A stretch of 64,000 nt of DNA. It comes from Monodelphis domestica (taxonomy: Eukaryota; Chordata; Mammalia; Didelphimorphia; Didelphidae). A program made the position numbers and the translations under genes. Positions within the stretch are counted from its first letter, which is position 1. Every line of letters starts with the position of its first letter. This document shows positions 43,841 to 64,000 of this stretch, in pieces. The DNA is taken from the NCBI RefSeq assembly GCF_027887165.1, contig NC_077232.1, positions 7,339,391 through 7,403,390 on the forward strand, written 5' to 3'. A model generated the notes under the pieces. The model ran no database searches. It was not told the DNA's origin and saw nothing but the letters and a program-made list of their open reading frames with translations.

Positions 43841-44600
43841 TAATTTTTAATGTAAATCCTTGTGAGAAAAGAGCCTCTTCTGAGGGATGGTAAAAACTAT
43901 GATTATATGTTCATCATTTCTATTATCAGCCAGTTCTGGAAGATCTCCTGGGATCCAGGAAAGGAAATTTTGTGGGCCTGTGACCAGCCTGGCCCAAGAG
44001 TCCACCTTTTGTCAATACTTTCTAGTACTGCTCTTTGCATGAGCAGTGAAATTTGACCCTTCCCAGATTGGTAGAACCAGCCAGTGGATCCATTGCTAAG
44101 AGAATATTAAGTTCATTCAAGAGCTGTGCAATTCTAGAAGCAGCTTCATGAAACATGCACTCGCTGAAGGAAGGTTTGGAGCTTAGCCTATCCTACCATC
44201 TGAAATCTTGTTTTAATCATTTCTTGTTCATGAAATTCTGTGGTTGCTTACTGATGGGTTGACTGGAAGTGCTCTGGGAACTCCCTAAATTCAGAGCCTC
44301 AAGGCAAAACTTCATTGCCCTATCATAATTACAGCTTGGCCAACTGAGTCCGGGGTTACTTCCTCACCTAGTTGTGGCATTGGAAGGGGTTGTTAGTGAG
44401 GGTCAATACTGTATACCAACAATAGCATCAATACATTGTGAGTAGCTAGTGTGGAAATGTTTTGTTGACTTCCTATGTATAATGGATATCATTCTCAATG
44501 GGTAGGAAAGGAATGAAGGAAGAAAATTTAAAACTAAAAATATAAATTGTGAGCAAAACTTGCATTCGGGGCCCTACAACCCAAAATGCTCAATCAGCAA
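43841..44600. other. Intergenic, continuation of unclassified sequence
   Basis: A minus-strand fragment near 44160-44080 reads ASRIAQLLNELNILLAMDPL across small interruptions, in the same direction as the frames at 42847-43583. Otherwise nothing is recognised. Confidence 0.2.
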
Positions 44601-44614
44601 CAATCTGAGTCATA

Positions 44615-44770
44615 AGTTTGATTTAGAGCTGGAACTAATAGGCCATCTAGTCTAACTCCATTCTGTCACAGATGAAAACTAAAATCTAGAAAAGTCAAGT
44701 GACTTGACCAGGATGATAAAGTGGAGGAAGCATGATTCCAATCCAAATTCTCTGACTCCAAATCTAAGAT
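44615..44770 (-). mobile_element. MIR-related SINE relic
   Basis: 'agagctggaactaataggcc' and 'aaatctagaaaagtcaagtg', then 'attccaatccaaattctctg'. Confidence 0.5.
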
Positions 44771-45169
44771 TTTTCCTGTTTTGCCACTGTCTCACAAGTC
44801 CCAGAGGCCCCTCAGCATCAATACTACCATATTGCTCACCAGGGCCTTTGGACAAGTCCATTAGCCTCAATGAGCATCAGTTCCCCCCCTTAGAAAAAGG
44901 GCTTAGACTGACTGGTCTTCCAGTGATGAACTAGGATCCCGTGATTTATGTAAAGGTTGGTTCATTGGGCCTCCAAGATTTTACTTCCAGCCTTCCTTTA
45001 CACTTTCCGAATGTTCCTTAGCTAAACACCAGATCCCACTGGCTGGGAAGGGAGCTGAAAAAAGACCACAGACGACTTTGGGCCCAGTAACCCTTGTTTG
45101 CTAGATGAGCAATCTTTGGTGATTTGCCTAAACTGAGAGCTTCTGTCTGATCAGATTCAAACCTAGGTC

Positions 45170-45345
45170 GTCCTTACTCTAGTTTTTTATATTCCTGGAG
45201 GGCCCTGATCATATTGGGTACTTTATCAATTGTGTGATTTCTTCTTAACCCTCTATTAATCAGAAAGCCCTGTGAGGGCAAGACCTTATATTTGGTACCT
45301 CCTTGGTACAGGTGTTTAATACGTGTTGAATATATGAAATTCACT
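45170..45345 (+). mobile_element. L2 3' fragment
   Basis: 'agccctgtgagggcaagacc', then 'tacctccttggtacaggtg' and 'tgttgaatatatgaa' follow the L2 terminal order. Confidence 0.5.
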
Positions 45346-45934
45346 TCTTGCCTACAATATATTTTTCTGCCTAAATGCCTTTTCTTGTAATTGTGGGGCA
45401 TCTTCTTACTTTCTTGTAACCCAGTACCATATCCCTTTGCCTCCATGTGTCTCAGTTTTTTCTTTTGTAAACCGAGGAGGACCATTTCCCCCCTTAAAGG
45501 GGTTGAAGATTGTGGGGTATCCATGGCTGGGTAAGTTTGGGGTAAATTCTTAAGAAATTTAAACATTGGCGGTAAAGAAGTCAGTCATGAGAATCCCCAG
45601 GTATATGGAGGCTAGGCAGGGTATATGCCCAATCCAGGCCATAGGGCTAAGGAATATCAAGGGTATATTCCCCTCTGACTCCGACACAAACCCATCTGGA
45701 TTTGGCACCTCCAGTCACCAGTTAATTATCTGTCACTGCTGCTTGCTTCCCCAGAAAGACCCCAAGCTCTCGAGAGCTCAGACCAGGCAGGAAAGCAGAC
45801 ACTGGGTTTAGATAGAAGAACTTCATTTTCTCTCTCTCCCTCCTTCCCGATCAACCCTGGGACCCCGGATAATGCCCCTCCCTGTACTCTGCACGCTGAT
45901 TTCTAGAAGCTTCCAGCTCTGTTCTCCCTTCTTC

Positions 45935-55998
<10,064 letters not shown>

Positions 55999-56149
55999 GG
56001 CAACCCGGCTCACCTCCCCCCTTGGCCTTCCTCCCCATGATCTCCTCATCTTGGCTGTAAACTCCCTGGGCAAACCCAAACTGGCTGCCTCCTCGCCATG
56101 GAGCCTTTCACGGCCCAGACGTGCCCTCGGCCAAGGAGATGGACACCAG

Positions 56150-56440
56150 GAAAGGGAGGACCTCAGAGAAAGCCTCGCTAGCCCAACCTCCTATTTTTTT
56201 CAGAGGAGGAAACTGAGGCCCAGAGGAAGGAAAACTGGCCCTCACCACATCCCAGCTAGTGGGCGTCAGAGCCAGCATTTGAACCCAGATCCTCCAACTC
56301 CATGATCCTTCCCACAGCATCGTGTCATGTTCTTAAATGGTGATTGAATGGCCCATGGAATCTTGGGCAAGTCCCTTCCTCCCTCTGGTCTCGGTTTCCC
56401 CATGTTGACAATAAAAGTGTCAGATGAGATTGTCACTTAA
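56150..56440. mobile_element. MIR relics upstream of TSGA10IP
   Basis: Reverse copy 56190-56305 ('gaggaggaaactgaggccca', 'catttgaacccagatcctcc'). Forward 3' piece 56345-56440 ('cttgggcaagtcccttcctc'). Confidence 0.6.
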
Positions 56441-57234
56441 GGTCCCTCCCCCCCCTGCTCGAAACTCTTTGTGGCGCCAGCTTGTCTCCTCTCGACCCTC
56501 TTCCTGAAATGGGGAGACGCCTTCTGTCCGGGCATTGCCCGGGGCCCCTGCCCTTGGCATGGTCCCAAGGGTTACCTGGGCATCGTGGCCCCTGCCAAGA
56601 ACTCCCTATGGGACCTTGGGCAGTGCAGGGGCAATGGGGGAAGGGAGGGAGGGTTGAACCTTAGCCACGGAGCCTGGAGGGGCTCCCAGAGGCTGAGTGC
56701 TTTGGACCCGATTCAGTCATCAGGTGAGGGTCAGAGTAGACGCACTTCTGTGCCAGCTGGCCTGTCTGTAAAAGGGCCCTCCGGGGGCATTTGGATTCGA
56801 GATGAGCTGCCTGGAATCATCCCAGGGGTTTGTGGCTTTCAAAAGCCTTCCCTGCCTTGCAGGAGAGATGGGGCCATCTCTAGCCTCTTCTTGCCTTGCC
56901 TAGCCTGGCATCTCTGGGCCTTCTAGCTCGTGCTCAGAGCTGCGAGGAAGCTTCTCAAGCCCAACTCCTCCATCCCTGAGCCAGCAGGCATCCCCTTTTG
57001 AATACTGCTGACAGAGACATCCAGATTTTGCTTGGAGACTTTCAGGGATGGGGAGCTCACCACCTCTTCAGTCAACCCATGTGGCTTGTAGCCATGGGGG
57101 TTAGGATGTGAGAGGAGACAGTGTGGCCTTGAGTAGGCCACGCATCCCTCCAGACATCACCGGCCTCCTCCCAGGAGCTGGTTGAGGTGGCCTCTGGGGC
57201 CACTTCCTGCTCTCACTCAAAAAACCTTTCCATT
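56441..57234. other. Intergenic, no gene recognised
   Basis: Unique sequence with an open frame of 151 codons (56471-56926, +) that has no domain, codon bias or splice context I recognise. Confidence 0.4.
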
Positions 57235-57620
57235 CCCATCCTAGACTTTCTTCTCCAGTTGCATCGGCCTTATCGTGGCCCCTCCTGACTGCTCACACAC
57301 CCCAGCTAGTCCTTGCTTCTGGGTGCTCTTTCCTTCTCTGCTGCTCCTCCAACAAGCTCCTCGAGGCATTTCCCCAGGCTGTCCCCTGTGCCTAGGTCAC
57401 TCTTCCTCCTCACCCCCCCCCCTTCCTGGCTTCCCTCAAGCCCTTCTACAGGAGGCCTCTCCTCATCCCCTTGCAGGTGCACCTTCCCTCTGAGGCGGTC
57501 TCTGACCTCTCCTCTAGAGCGTCTTTGTCAGGCTGGAGGCTCCTGGCTTTGTCTTTTTCTTTACCTTTCTTTGGACAGCCGGATCCATACTGGGGTCTAA
57601 TGAAGGCGGACACCGGCTTT
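57235..57620 (+). mobile_element. L2 relic
   Basis: 'ctttcttctccagttgcatc', 'gggtgctctttccttctctg', 'ctcaagcccttctacaggag' follow the L2 3' order. Confidence 0.5.
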
Positions 57621-58470
57621 CTCAGCCTTCGAGGCTCAACAAAAACGCCCCTTCTTCGGGTGAGCCCCCAGCCAGAGGGGGGCCGTCTCTTGGGAAGATT
57701 TCCCGAATTCCTGAATCCCTCCGTGGACTCCAGCCCTTCTTCCCTGGTTTGATCCCTAATCGCGTCTGTCCCGCTCCCAGCCCAGGAGCTGGGCCACCCT
57801 CAGCAACCAGGAAAGCCCGGCCTCTTGCCGGGCACAATCTGGGGGTCACCCAGGATTCAGGCTCTGCTCCCCAAAGCCTTTGGCAGAGAGGAGACAGCCG
57901 GCCAGTGAGCCATCCTGCCAACCGGACTGCGGGGGGAACTTCTGAGACCCTTGAGAAGACACTGTAGCCTGAGGAGCCATGCAGGGAACAAACCCCACGT
58001 CTCTCCCTTCCCTTCCCTTCCCAGGCGGTTCCCCGCCAAAGCTAGAGCCCGGACGGAGGAATACTACGACTACGACTACTAATACTGCACTTGAAGGCTT
58101 GCAGAGCACAAATTTTATTCATCTTATCCTCCTAACAACCCCTGACGGAGATGCTATTCGGACCCTCGGATCACAGATCCCTGGAATTTGCAGGGACGGA
58201 GCTTGGATCTCCGGGTCCAGAACTCTGGGCTGTGGCTCCCCCTAGTGGCCTCTCAGCAGAGACACAGCGTGGTGCGGGGACTGGCAGCCTAGAGCTGGGT
58301 GACTGGAGGCGGCTTTACATTTTACATTTAAAATATAGATTTCCCAGTGAGGTGTAATAAGCCATTTAATGTCCCTTTCTGAAACGATAAGACACACCAG
58401 ACAAGCCATTTGGCCTTGCTCTGGCTCAGTTCCACAAGGTTCCCTCCAACTCGGTCCATGATCCTATGAA
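57621..58470. other. Intergenic, no gene recognised
   Basis: Unique GC-rich sequence with a short ACGACTACT-type ATC/GACTAC triplet patch at 58065-58085. No gene or full repeat seen. Confidence 0.4.
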
Positions 58471-58474
58471 ATAA

Positions 58475-58585
58475 TAAATTCTGAGAGGAATTGCGGGTCG
58501 GCTACGGGAGGGGAGAGAAAAAACATGAATCTTGTAACCATGGAAAAATATTCTAAAATAAACATTAAAAAATAACTCTGAGCCT
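58475..58585 (+). mobile_element. LINE-1 extreme 3' end
   Basis: 'gcgggtcggctacgggaggg' then 'catgaatcttgtaaccatgg' and 'aaaaatattctaaaataaac', the same L1 3' UTR terminus as 16190-16240. Confidence 0.75.
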
Positions 58586-58840
58586 CAGTTTCCTCATCTA
58601 TAAAATTGGGATAATAATATCTTCATGAGCTACCTCAGGGAAGCCGGGTGATGCAGTGGACAGAGCCAGGCAGACCTGAGTTCAAATCTGACCTCAGACA
58701 CATCCTAGCTGTGCGACTTTACCCTGTCTGCCTCCATTTCCTCATCTGTCAGATGAGCTGGAGAAGGAAATGTCCAGGATCTCTGCCAAGGAAACCCCAA
58801 ATGGGGTCGTGAAGGATGGGCCGTGACTGAACCGACCCCA
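58586..58840 (+). mobile_element. SINE pair: MIR tail and MAR-like CORE-SINE
   Basis: 'ctcagtttcctcatctataa' just after the L1 end. Then a copy from about 58636 has 'gacctgagttcaaatctgac', 'gatgagctggagaaggaaat' and 'aaaccccaaatggggtcgtg'. Confidence 0.8.
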
Positions 58841-60720
58841 CAGGGCGCTTTTCAAATGAGGAAGCTGAACCCCAGAGCCGTCCTGCCTGGAATATCATCC
58901 TTACCTTGTCCCATCCCCTCCAGACAACTCCTCCTTGAAGCCTTCCCTGATTCCTTCTTAATCAAAGCCCAAGTGCCACAGCCGCAGCTGCTTGGCGTTT
59001 GTGGGGAGCCCAATCAGGTCAGCTGGAGCCCCCGAGCTTGTCCTGGTTCCCTGTGCCTGTGAGAATCCACCCAGAAGGGAATCCCGGGCTGGCAGTTTCA
59101 GACGGAATGATGGACCCCAGCGGAAATGACAGTCCCGGTTAGGTGGGCTAAGCAGCGCCTCAGTCAGCTGAAGGTCCAGCTTCCAAGGCAAAAAGAGGGG
59201 CTCAGCTGATGGTTGGTACTAAAAAACCAAATCTCTGAATCTGTGCACTGAGTCGCTGAGCCTGCCGGCCGCAGGGTCGGAGCCTGGTCCTGCAGGTACT
59301 CCAAGACCCAGCTCCAGTCTCACCTCATCTAGGCCGAAGAGCCCTGGGCATTGAGTCTCTGTAAGGCCCTGGGAACCCATGAAAAGGATCTGGGGTCCTT
59401 AGGGGACCAAAAGCTTAAAATGATCCAATGCCATGAGAGGGGAGCCAAGAACGGCAGTCTGGAGTCTGGTCCAATGGGGGGAGGGGCAGAAATCTAGGGT
59501 CCCTCTTGTGTTAGAGGGCAAAGAGACTCCACACCGACCGGGGGGTGCTCATCCGGATGGATGGGGCAGAGCCTGCCTCCCTCGTGAACAGGCCCCAGTC
59601 TCAGCCCATGACTTGCTTTGGAGACCTCTAAAAAGCCACCCTCAGGGCGGCAGCTGGGCGGAAGGGGGGGACCCCAGGGAACTTCAGGGTGCAGCCACCT
59701 CGTGTTTAGGGGAGGCCTAACTTGACGCCCGCTGCCCGAGGGGGGCTGCCCCTCTTTCTCGCTTATAAGCTGTCCCCAGGTGAGAACAGGAGAGCAGCTC
59801 CAGAAGTGGTCAGGACGGGCCTCACCGGCATTGTTTAGGCACCTGGTGCCCAGGAGCAGAGGGGTGGCAGGGACCCTCCCCCAGTGCCACAGGCCCAGCT
59901 GTCCCCAGCCAGCCCTCCAAGCCAGCACCCTTCCCTGTTTATGTCCCCAGGGCTTGGCCTAGAGTGAGCACTTAATACTGATAAATGCATCTCATCCCTC
60001 CCTTGCCTCCACCCTCCTCAGGAGAGAAGATGGGTCTCTGGGGAAAGGAGCTGGGAGCGCTACTCTAGAGGAGTGAGTGGAAAGACCAGGACACAACGGG
60101 CATGGGACAACCCCAGCCAATATGCCCCAAAGTGCCCCACCATGCCCTCTGCCATCCAAATCTGGCTTCACTTCTGAAGGGGAACAGCAAAGGCCCGAAG
60201 ACGTGAGTTCAAATTCAGTTGAAATGTGCCCCAGGGCCTCAGTTTGTCCATCTGTAACAGGAGGAAGGGGTTGGCACGAACAATCTCTCTAAAGCAATGG
60301 CCTTGCTCTCACCAGGCTCCACGCCTTCCCCCTCTGTCTGTCCAGGGAAGCCTGTGTACCCCCAGACACTTCTAAGTCACTGGTGTCCAGAGTTTTGCTG
60401 GGTGTCTCCCGAGTGAGCCTCAATCCCTGGATCCAGGGTGGATGCAGAGACAGAGAAGGGAAGGAGAGAGGAGGGCAGGCCACTCCCCACTGAATGAACC
60501 CATCAGGGAAGGCCGTCCCGGGTTCGAGGATCCTGGCCCCGACAGCTCCCTTCTCTAGGCCCGCACTCTGCAGCAGCCGTGGGGGTGGGCTGAAGGAAGT
60601 GGCTGAGCCAGGGTTCCGGTCCCAAACCGGGGCTTCGTTGCCACCGATGGCTCCGTCGGGCCTGGGGGTGGCTGCACCCAGGGACAGAGGGGGAGCAGAA
60701 CACTCTTGCTTCTTTTTAAA
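58841..60720. other. TSGA10IP-DRAP1 intergenic interval
   Basis: Mostly unique GC-rich DNA. An L2-like bit lies at 58900-58980 ('acaactcctccttgaagcct') and a MIR bit at 60200-60265 ('cagggcctcagtttgtccat'). No gene recognised. Confidence 0.45.
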
Positions 60721-60723
60721 AAT

Positions 60724-60729
60724 TTTAAT
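60724..60729 (-). terminator. Candidate poly(A) signal of DRAP1
   Basis: ATTAAA on the minus strand, about 110 nt beyond the DRAP1 stop codon, within an A/T-rich patch. Confidence 0.5.
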
Positions 60730-60837
60730 AAATTTAAGAAGGCCCTCCCCTACTCCCCCACCTCACCCCCAGCCACTAAATGGACTAAATGAGGGTGGAG
60801 GGTGGGAGGAGGAGGTGGGGAGGGCCAAGGGGAGGGC

Positions 60838-63654
60838 CTATGAGTCATAATCTTCTTCTTCTTCAACAGCTGTGGGGCCAGGAGGTGCTGGAGGCAGAGG
60901 CAGGGTCGAGGAGAAGGGGAGGAAGGGGGCTGGGGGGCTGTGGGGAGAGAGACAAGGAAGGAGACACAGTCAGATTAGCTGCCCAGCCTTGGCCAAGGCC
61001 AGGACCCCTGACTGTCCCCAGCAGGACCCTAGCAGCGAGGGCCAACCAACATCTACAGGGCTCTGATGGCCTGTGCAGTGGGCTGGGGAGTGCTCAGCCA
61101 GAACCACCTTCTGCCCCCTGCCCCACCCCACTGCTCGGTGCCCCAGGTCAGCCTTACCTCTGGAACTGGGCCGTGGGCCGGCTGGGCTGGGGTGGGGGCT
61201 GTGGCATCTCCTCCTCCCCATCTGTCTCTGTGTCTTCAGAGTCGTCCTGTGGGTGGCACGATAGAAAAAGCTTCACCCAAGCCAGCTCCCCTGGAGCTCA
61301 GGGGAAAGGGGCCACACCAAGTGCTCAGGCACCCCAGGGAGGGAGAGAAGGGAAGGCTGAGGACGGCAGAGAGGTGGCCTGAGGCCTTGGGGAAGGGGGG
61401 GCCTGCTCAGTCCTTCAAGACACAAACGGGCAGCAGCTCACCTCCTGCTCCGAGTCTGTCCCTGACTGCTTCTTATCTTTCCCTTTTCCTCCAGCACCAC
61501 CGTTTTTCCGACTACTCCCAGGCTTCCGGCCCCTAGAGAAGAACCATAAAACTTGAGGGACCCCCAACATTCACTCTTCAGAGGGAAACTGAGGGGACGG
61601 TGAATACTGGGACCTAAACACTCCTGGATGCACCAGGTCCTGCGTGAGCCACTCGGGGCACAGACCCCCACAGCAGCTGGGCCTGACCCCCAGGAACTCT
61701 GTCAGCCACCATTGAGAGGATCCCCAGGAGTGCCACACTAGGAGAAGAGCCCGGAGGACCTTCTCGACACAGGCTCAGCAGCCGCTCTCAGCCCCTGACC
61801 ACGCAGACCCTCGTCCCGAGAGATGACTGAGGAGGACTCGGGCGACTCTGATCCGAACGGGATGGTCCCTCACTTAGGAGAGGCCTGAACAATGAGGTGC
61901 AGGTGTCAGTGTGGCAAAAAGGGGTCGGGTGATTCCATGTGTGCGTGCGGGGACTTCAGTAATGACCTGGTGAATCCCTGGCAAAATGGCAACATGGGGA
62001 GACCCTCCCCCAAGTGCTGCACGCTTGGCTCTGGACTTTTTCTAAAGGTTCGTCAATTCTGCTGACTTTTTCCTTTCAAAGTATTATCTGTCATCTGTGA
62101 CCGATCTTTGGGAAGACGTGGGAGGGGGCGCCTTGAGAAATCGGGGTGATGGTAAAGAGAAAACGAAGTGGCAAACTTGGGGGAGAAAGATTTGGGGCTT
62201 TATGGTGCCTGGCACATGGTAGGAGCTGGCCACAGGGCTAATGGCCCTTCTGCTTTGTAGGAGAAGTTAAATTCAGAATGATTCTGTGTCCGAAACAAAA
62301 TGCCTTCTGGGGGTGGGTTGGGGGGATTCTCCAGAGCGAAGCCCGCTCTGTGCCCCCTTACCTTCGGGTTCCCTTCTCTCCATCTAGATGGTTATCTTCC
62401 CCATCTCCCTGCATGTCTGGCACGGCAGCCACCAGGTCCTTCAAGAAATCAAACTGCTGCTCCAGCTCAATGCACTGTTTCCTAGAAGGGGAGGCCACAG
62501 GGGACTGAGCCCTTCTGTCCGGGGCTCCAGGGGGAAGAGAACGAAGGGGAGGGAAGGGTGGGGAAGGGCAGGGGATCTATCTGCCCACAGACTTCTGGGC
62601 AGGAGGCCGCAGGGACTCTAAAGATGAAAAACTGGAAGGGCCCTTCCTGGGACAGAGCAAAGGGAGGCCTGGAATGGGGAGGGGCCATCTGGAGGCCAAA
62701 CAGAGATCCAGACCTCAGAATTTGATGATTTTGGCAAAGTGAGAGGCAGAGGGAAGGGGGTGAGGCAGGGGCTAGAGAGGGGAATGAAAGTGGGCCTTCT
62801 GGGGCAGGAGTCCAGCCTCCCTGCCAGGACTCACAGGTGGGAGGTGGTCATAGTCTTGGCATTCCGAGACTGGGTCACTTGACAGGCTTTCTTTAGCAGT
62901 GATTCCAAAAACAGTTCTAATGCCCGGGCTGAGGGAGGGCGCTGGTCAAGAAAAACCAGAGAACCCCGACCCAGCCCTGAGCCCCCGGCCCCCTAGAGCC
63001 CCAGGTCCTCCTCCCCGGCCCCACTTTCCCCATCCCGCTCAGTCCCAGCCCTCCAGCCCCTGGGGGCCCAGGATACAGATGATGACCGGCACTGCCGCGG
63101 CCACTTTGCCGATCTCCTCGTCCGTCTGCATGATCTTCTTGATTCTGGCCTGTGGGGGGAAGGGGGGGCAAAGAACCGCTTTGAGAACAGGCGCATGGAC
63201 GCCCCGCCCCAAGAGCAAAGGGACACGGGCCCGGGGAAACCAAGGGGGTACTGGTCCGTAGGGTCCAGTTATGGTGGGAGGACAGAGGCAGCAAGTGTGG
63301 GGAGCGGGTGGCAAAACGATGGCTGGAAGGGGGAGCCGGGGGAAGGGGACCTGAGAGCGCTGGGGGCGGGGCTCCGGGGTCTTCAGCCCCGGTAGGGGAT
63401 GAAGAGATGGGAAGAAAATCGGGGCCCGGGAGAAGGAGTGAAGGGGGCGGTAGGAAGGTGGCTGCGGGGGAGGGCGAGAGGGGCGCAGGACTTGAACGGG
63501 GCTGCCTCTGTTGTGGGGGATCGGGGCCCCGGGGGGAGGGGGCGGCTGCGGGCCGGGACGGCCGGGCGAGCGCGGGGCCGGAGGCCCGAGGGGGCCGGGA
63601 ACGGGGCCTCACCGGCGGGAAGCGCGCATTGTATTTCTTCTTCTTGCTCGGCAT
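60838..63654 (-). CDS. DRAP1: DRAP1, DR1-associated corepressor (NC2 alpha)
   Basis: Histone-fold subunit of negative cofactor 2. It pairs with DR1 (NC2 beta) and clamps TBP on DNA to block TFIIA/TFIIB entry. Seven minus-strand exons: 63654-63613, 63149-63077, 62928-62835, 62481-62362, 61532-61442, 61246-61158, 60937-60838 (stop TAG). They total 609 nt, 202 residues (human 205). The start [14 protein letters not shown] is the known basic N-terminus. The H2A-like histone fold covers about residues 10-85 ([49 protein letters not shown]). The C-terminal half is a Gly/Lys-rich linker, an acidic [11 protein letters not shown] patch, a proline-rich stretch and the terminal EEEEDYDS. The first exon lies in a CpG island reaching the window end. 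In human C11orf68 is divergent from this promoter; I do not see its coding sequence before 64000. Confidence 0.97.
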
Positions 63655-64000
63655 CTCGGGGCCTCTTCCTGCCGCCGCCGCCGCCGCTGCTCTCGCCGCA
63701 CCTCGGCCTCGGCCCTCCGGCCCCGGCCCCGGCTCCGGCCCCGGTTCCTCGGGCTCCTCCGCCGCGGGTTCTCAGGCTCCGGCTGCGGCCCTGCCCGGGT
63801 CCTAGCGCCGGGCTGCCTCCTGCGCCTCCGGGTCCTAGCGCCGGGCTCCTGCTCGCTCCTCAGGGTCCTAGCGCCCTCTCGAGCTCGCTCGGGCCCTCTC
63901 TGCTCCGCAGCGACCCGGCACCCGCGCTCCACCTCCCATAGACGAGCGGAGGAGGAGGAGGACGGCGCTCGCCCCGCCTCCCTGCTGCTGGAGGAACGCC
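63360..64000. promoter_or_regulatory. DRAP1 CpG-island promoter (runs off the window)
   Basis: Very GC- and CpG-rich sequence around DRAP1 exon 1 and the 346 nt upstream to the window edge. It includes a GCC-triplet run near 63672-63690 and repeated 'ggtcctagcgcc' segments (near 63797, 63829 and 63865). No TATA box is evident. The exact transcription start cannot be placed. Confidence 0.65.

Noticed and set aside
45174-45566. 130-codon minus-strand frame downstream of the intergenic block
   Set aside because: It covers an L2 3' fragment in the opposite orientation; no protein similarity recognised.
62917-63654. 245-codon minus-strand frame starting at the DRAP1 ATG
   Set aside because: Only the first 14 codons are DRAP1 exon 1. 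The rest is read-through of intron 1, passing a good GTGAGG donor.

Overview
The window is mammalian nuclear DNA, most likely marsupial. Every gene is split into many short exons with GT-AG introns. Protein similarity to human is high but incomplete. The interspersed repeats are marsupial in character: tRNA-headed CORE-SINEs of one abundant type (the 'ggcagctgggtggctcagtg' class), marsupial-type L1 3' ends, L2 and MIR relics, and several solo-LTR-like fossils. I cannot name the species.

Seven protein-coding genes can be read exon by exon: CATSPER1 (+, 3' part only), CST6 (-), BANF1 (-), EIF1AD (+), SART1 (-), TSGA10IP (-) and DRAP1 (-). From memory of the human map this is the 11q13.1 order and relative orientation, read from the other side. 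No gene is gained or lost that I can see.

Layout: 0.6-7.9 kb holds the last nine exons of the sperm calcium-channel subunit CATSPER1. One 3.5-kb intron carries two minisatellite-like arrays, a GA microsatellite and a retroviral fossil. 9.7-11.7 kb is the three-exon protease inhibitor CST6, tail-to-tail with CATSPER1. 11.8-24.9 kb is repeat-rich intergenic DNA (SINEs, four L1 pieces in both orientations, two LTR fossils). 24.9-28.05 kb holds BANF1 and EIF1AD, divergent from one GC-rich CpG island. 28.3-41.86 kb is the 20-exon SART1, tail-to-tail with EIF1AD, with its own CpG-island promoter at 41.4-42.25 kb. 42.3-45.9 kb is intergenic, including one unclassified block. 45.9-56.0 kb is testis-type TSGA10IP. 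56-60.7 kb is intergenic repeats. 60.8-63.65 kb is the seven-exon DRAP1, running out of a CpG island that reaches the window edge.

The genes are neighbours rather than a pathway: housekeeping nuclear genes (chromatin bridging, 40S maturation, tri-snRNP splicing, transcription repression) with CpG-island promoters, interleaved with tissue-restricted genes (CATSPER1, TSGA10IP, CST6). Coordinates of coding exons were read directly from splice sites and frame and should be nearly base-accurate. Repeat boundaries are approximate unless a target-site duplication is stated. I found no previously undescribed gene system. The most unusual items are an LTR fossil whose primer-binding region matches about 50 nt of tRNA-Arg(CCT), a hairpin plus GGGGCC repeats in the BANF1/EIF1AD promoter, and paired same-family solo LTRs, one lying sense inside SART1.
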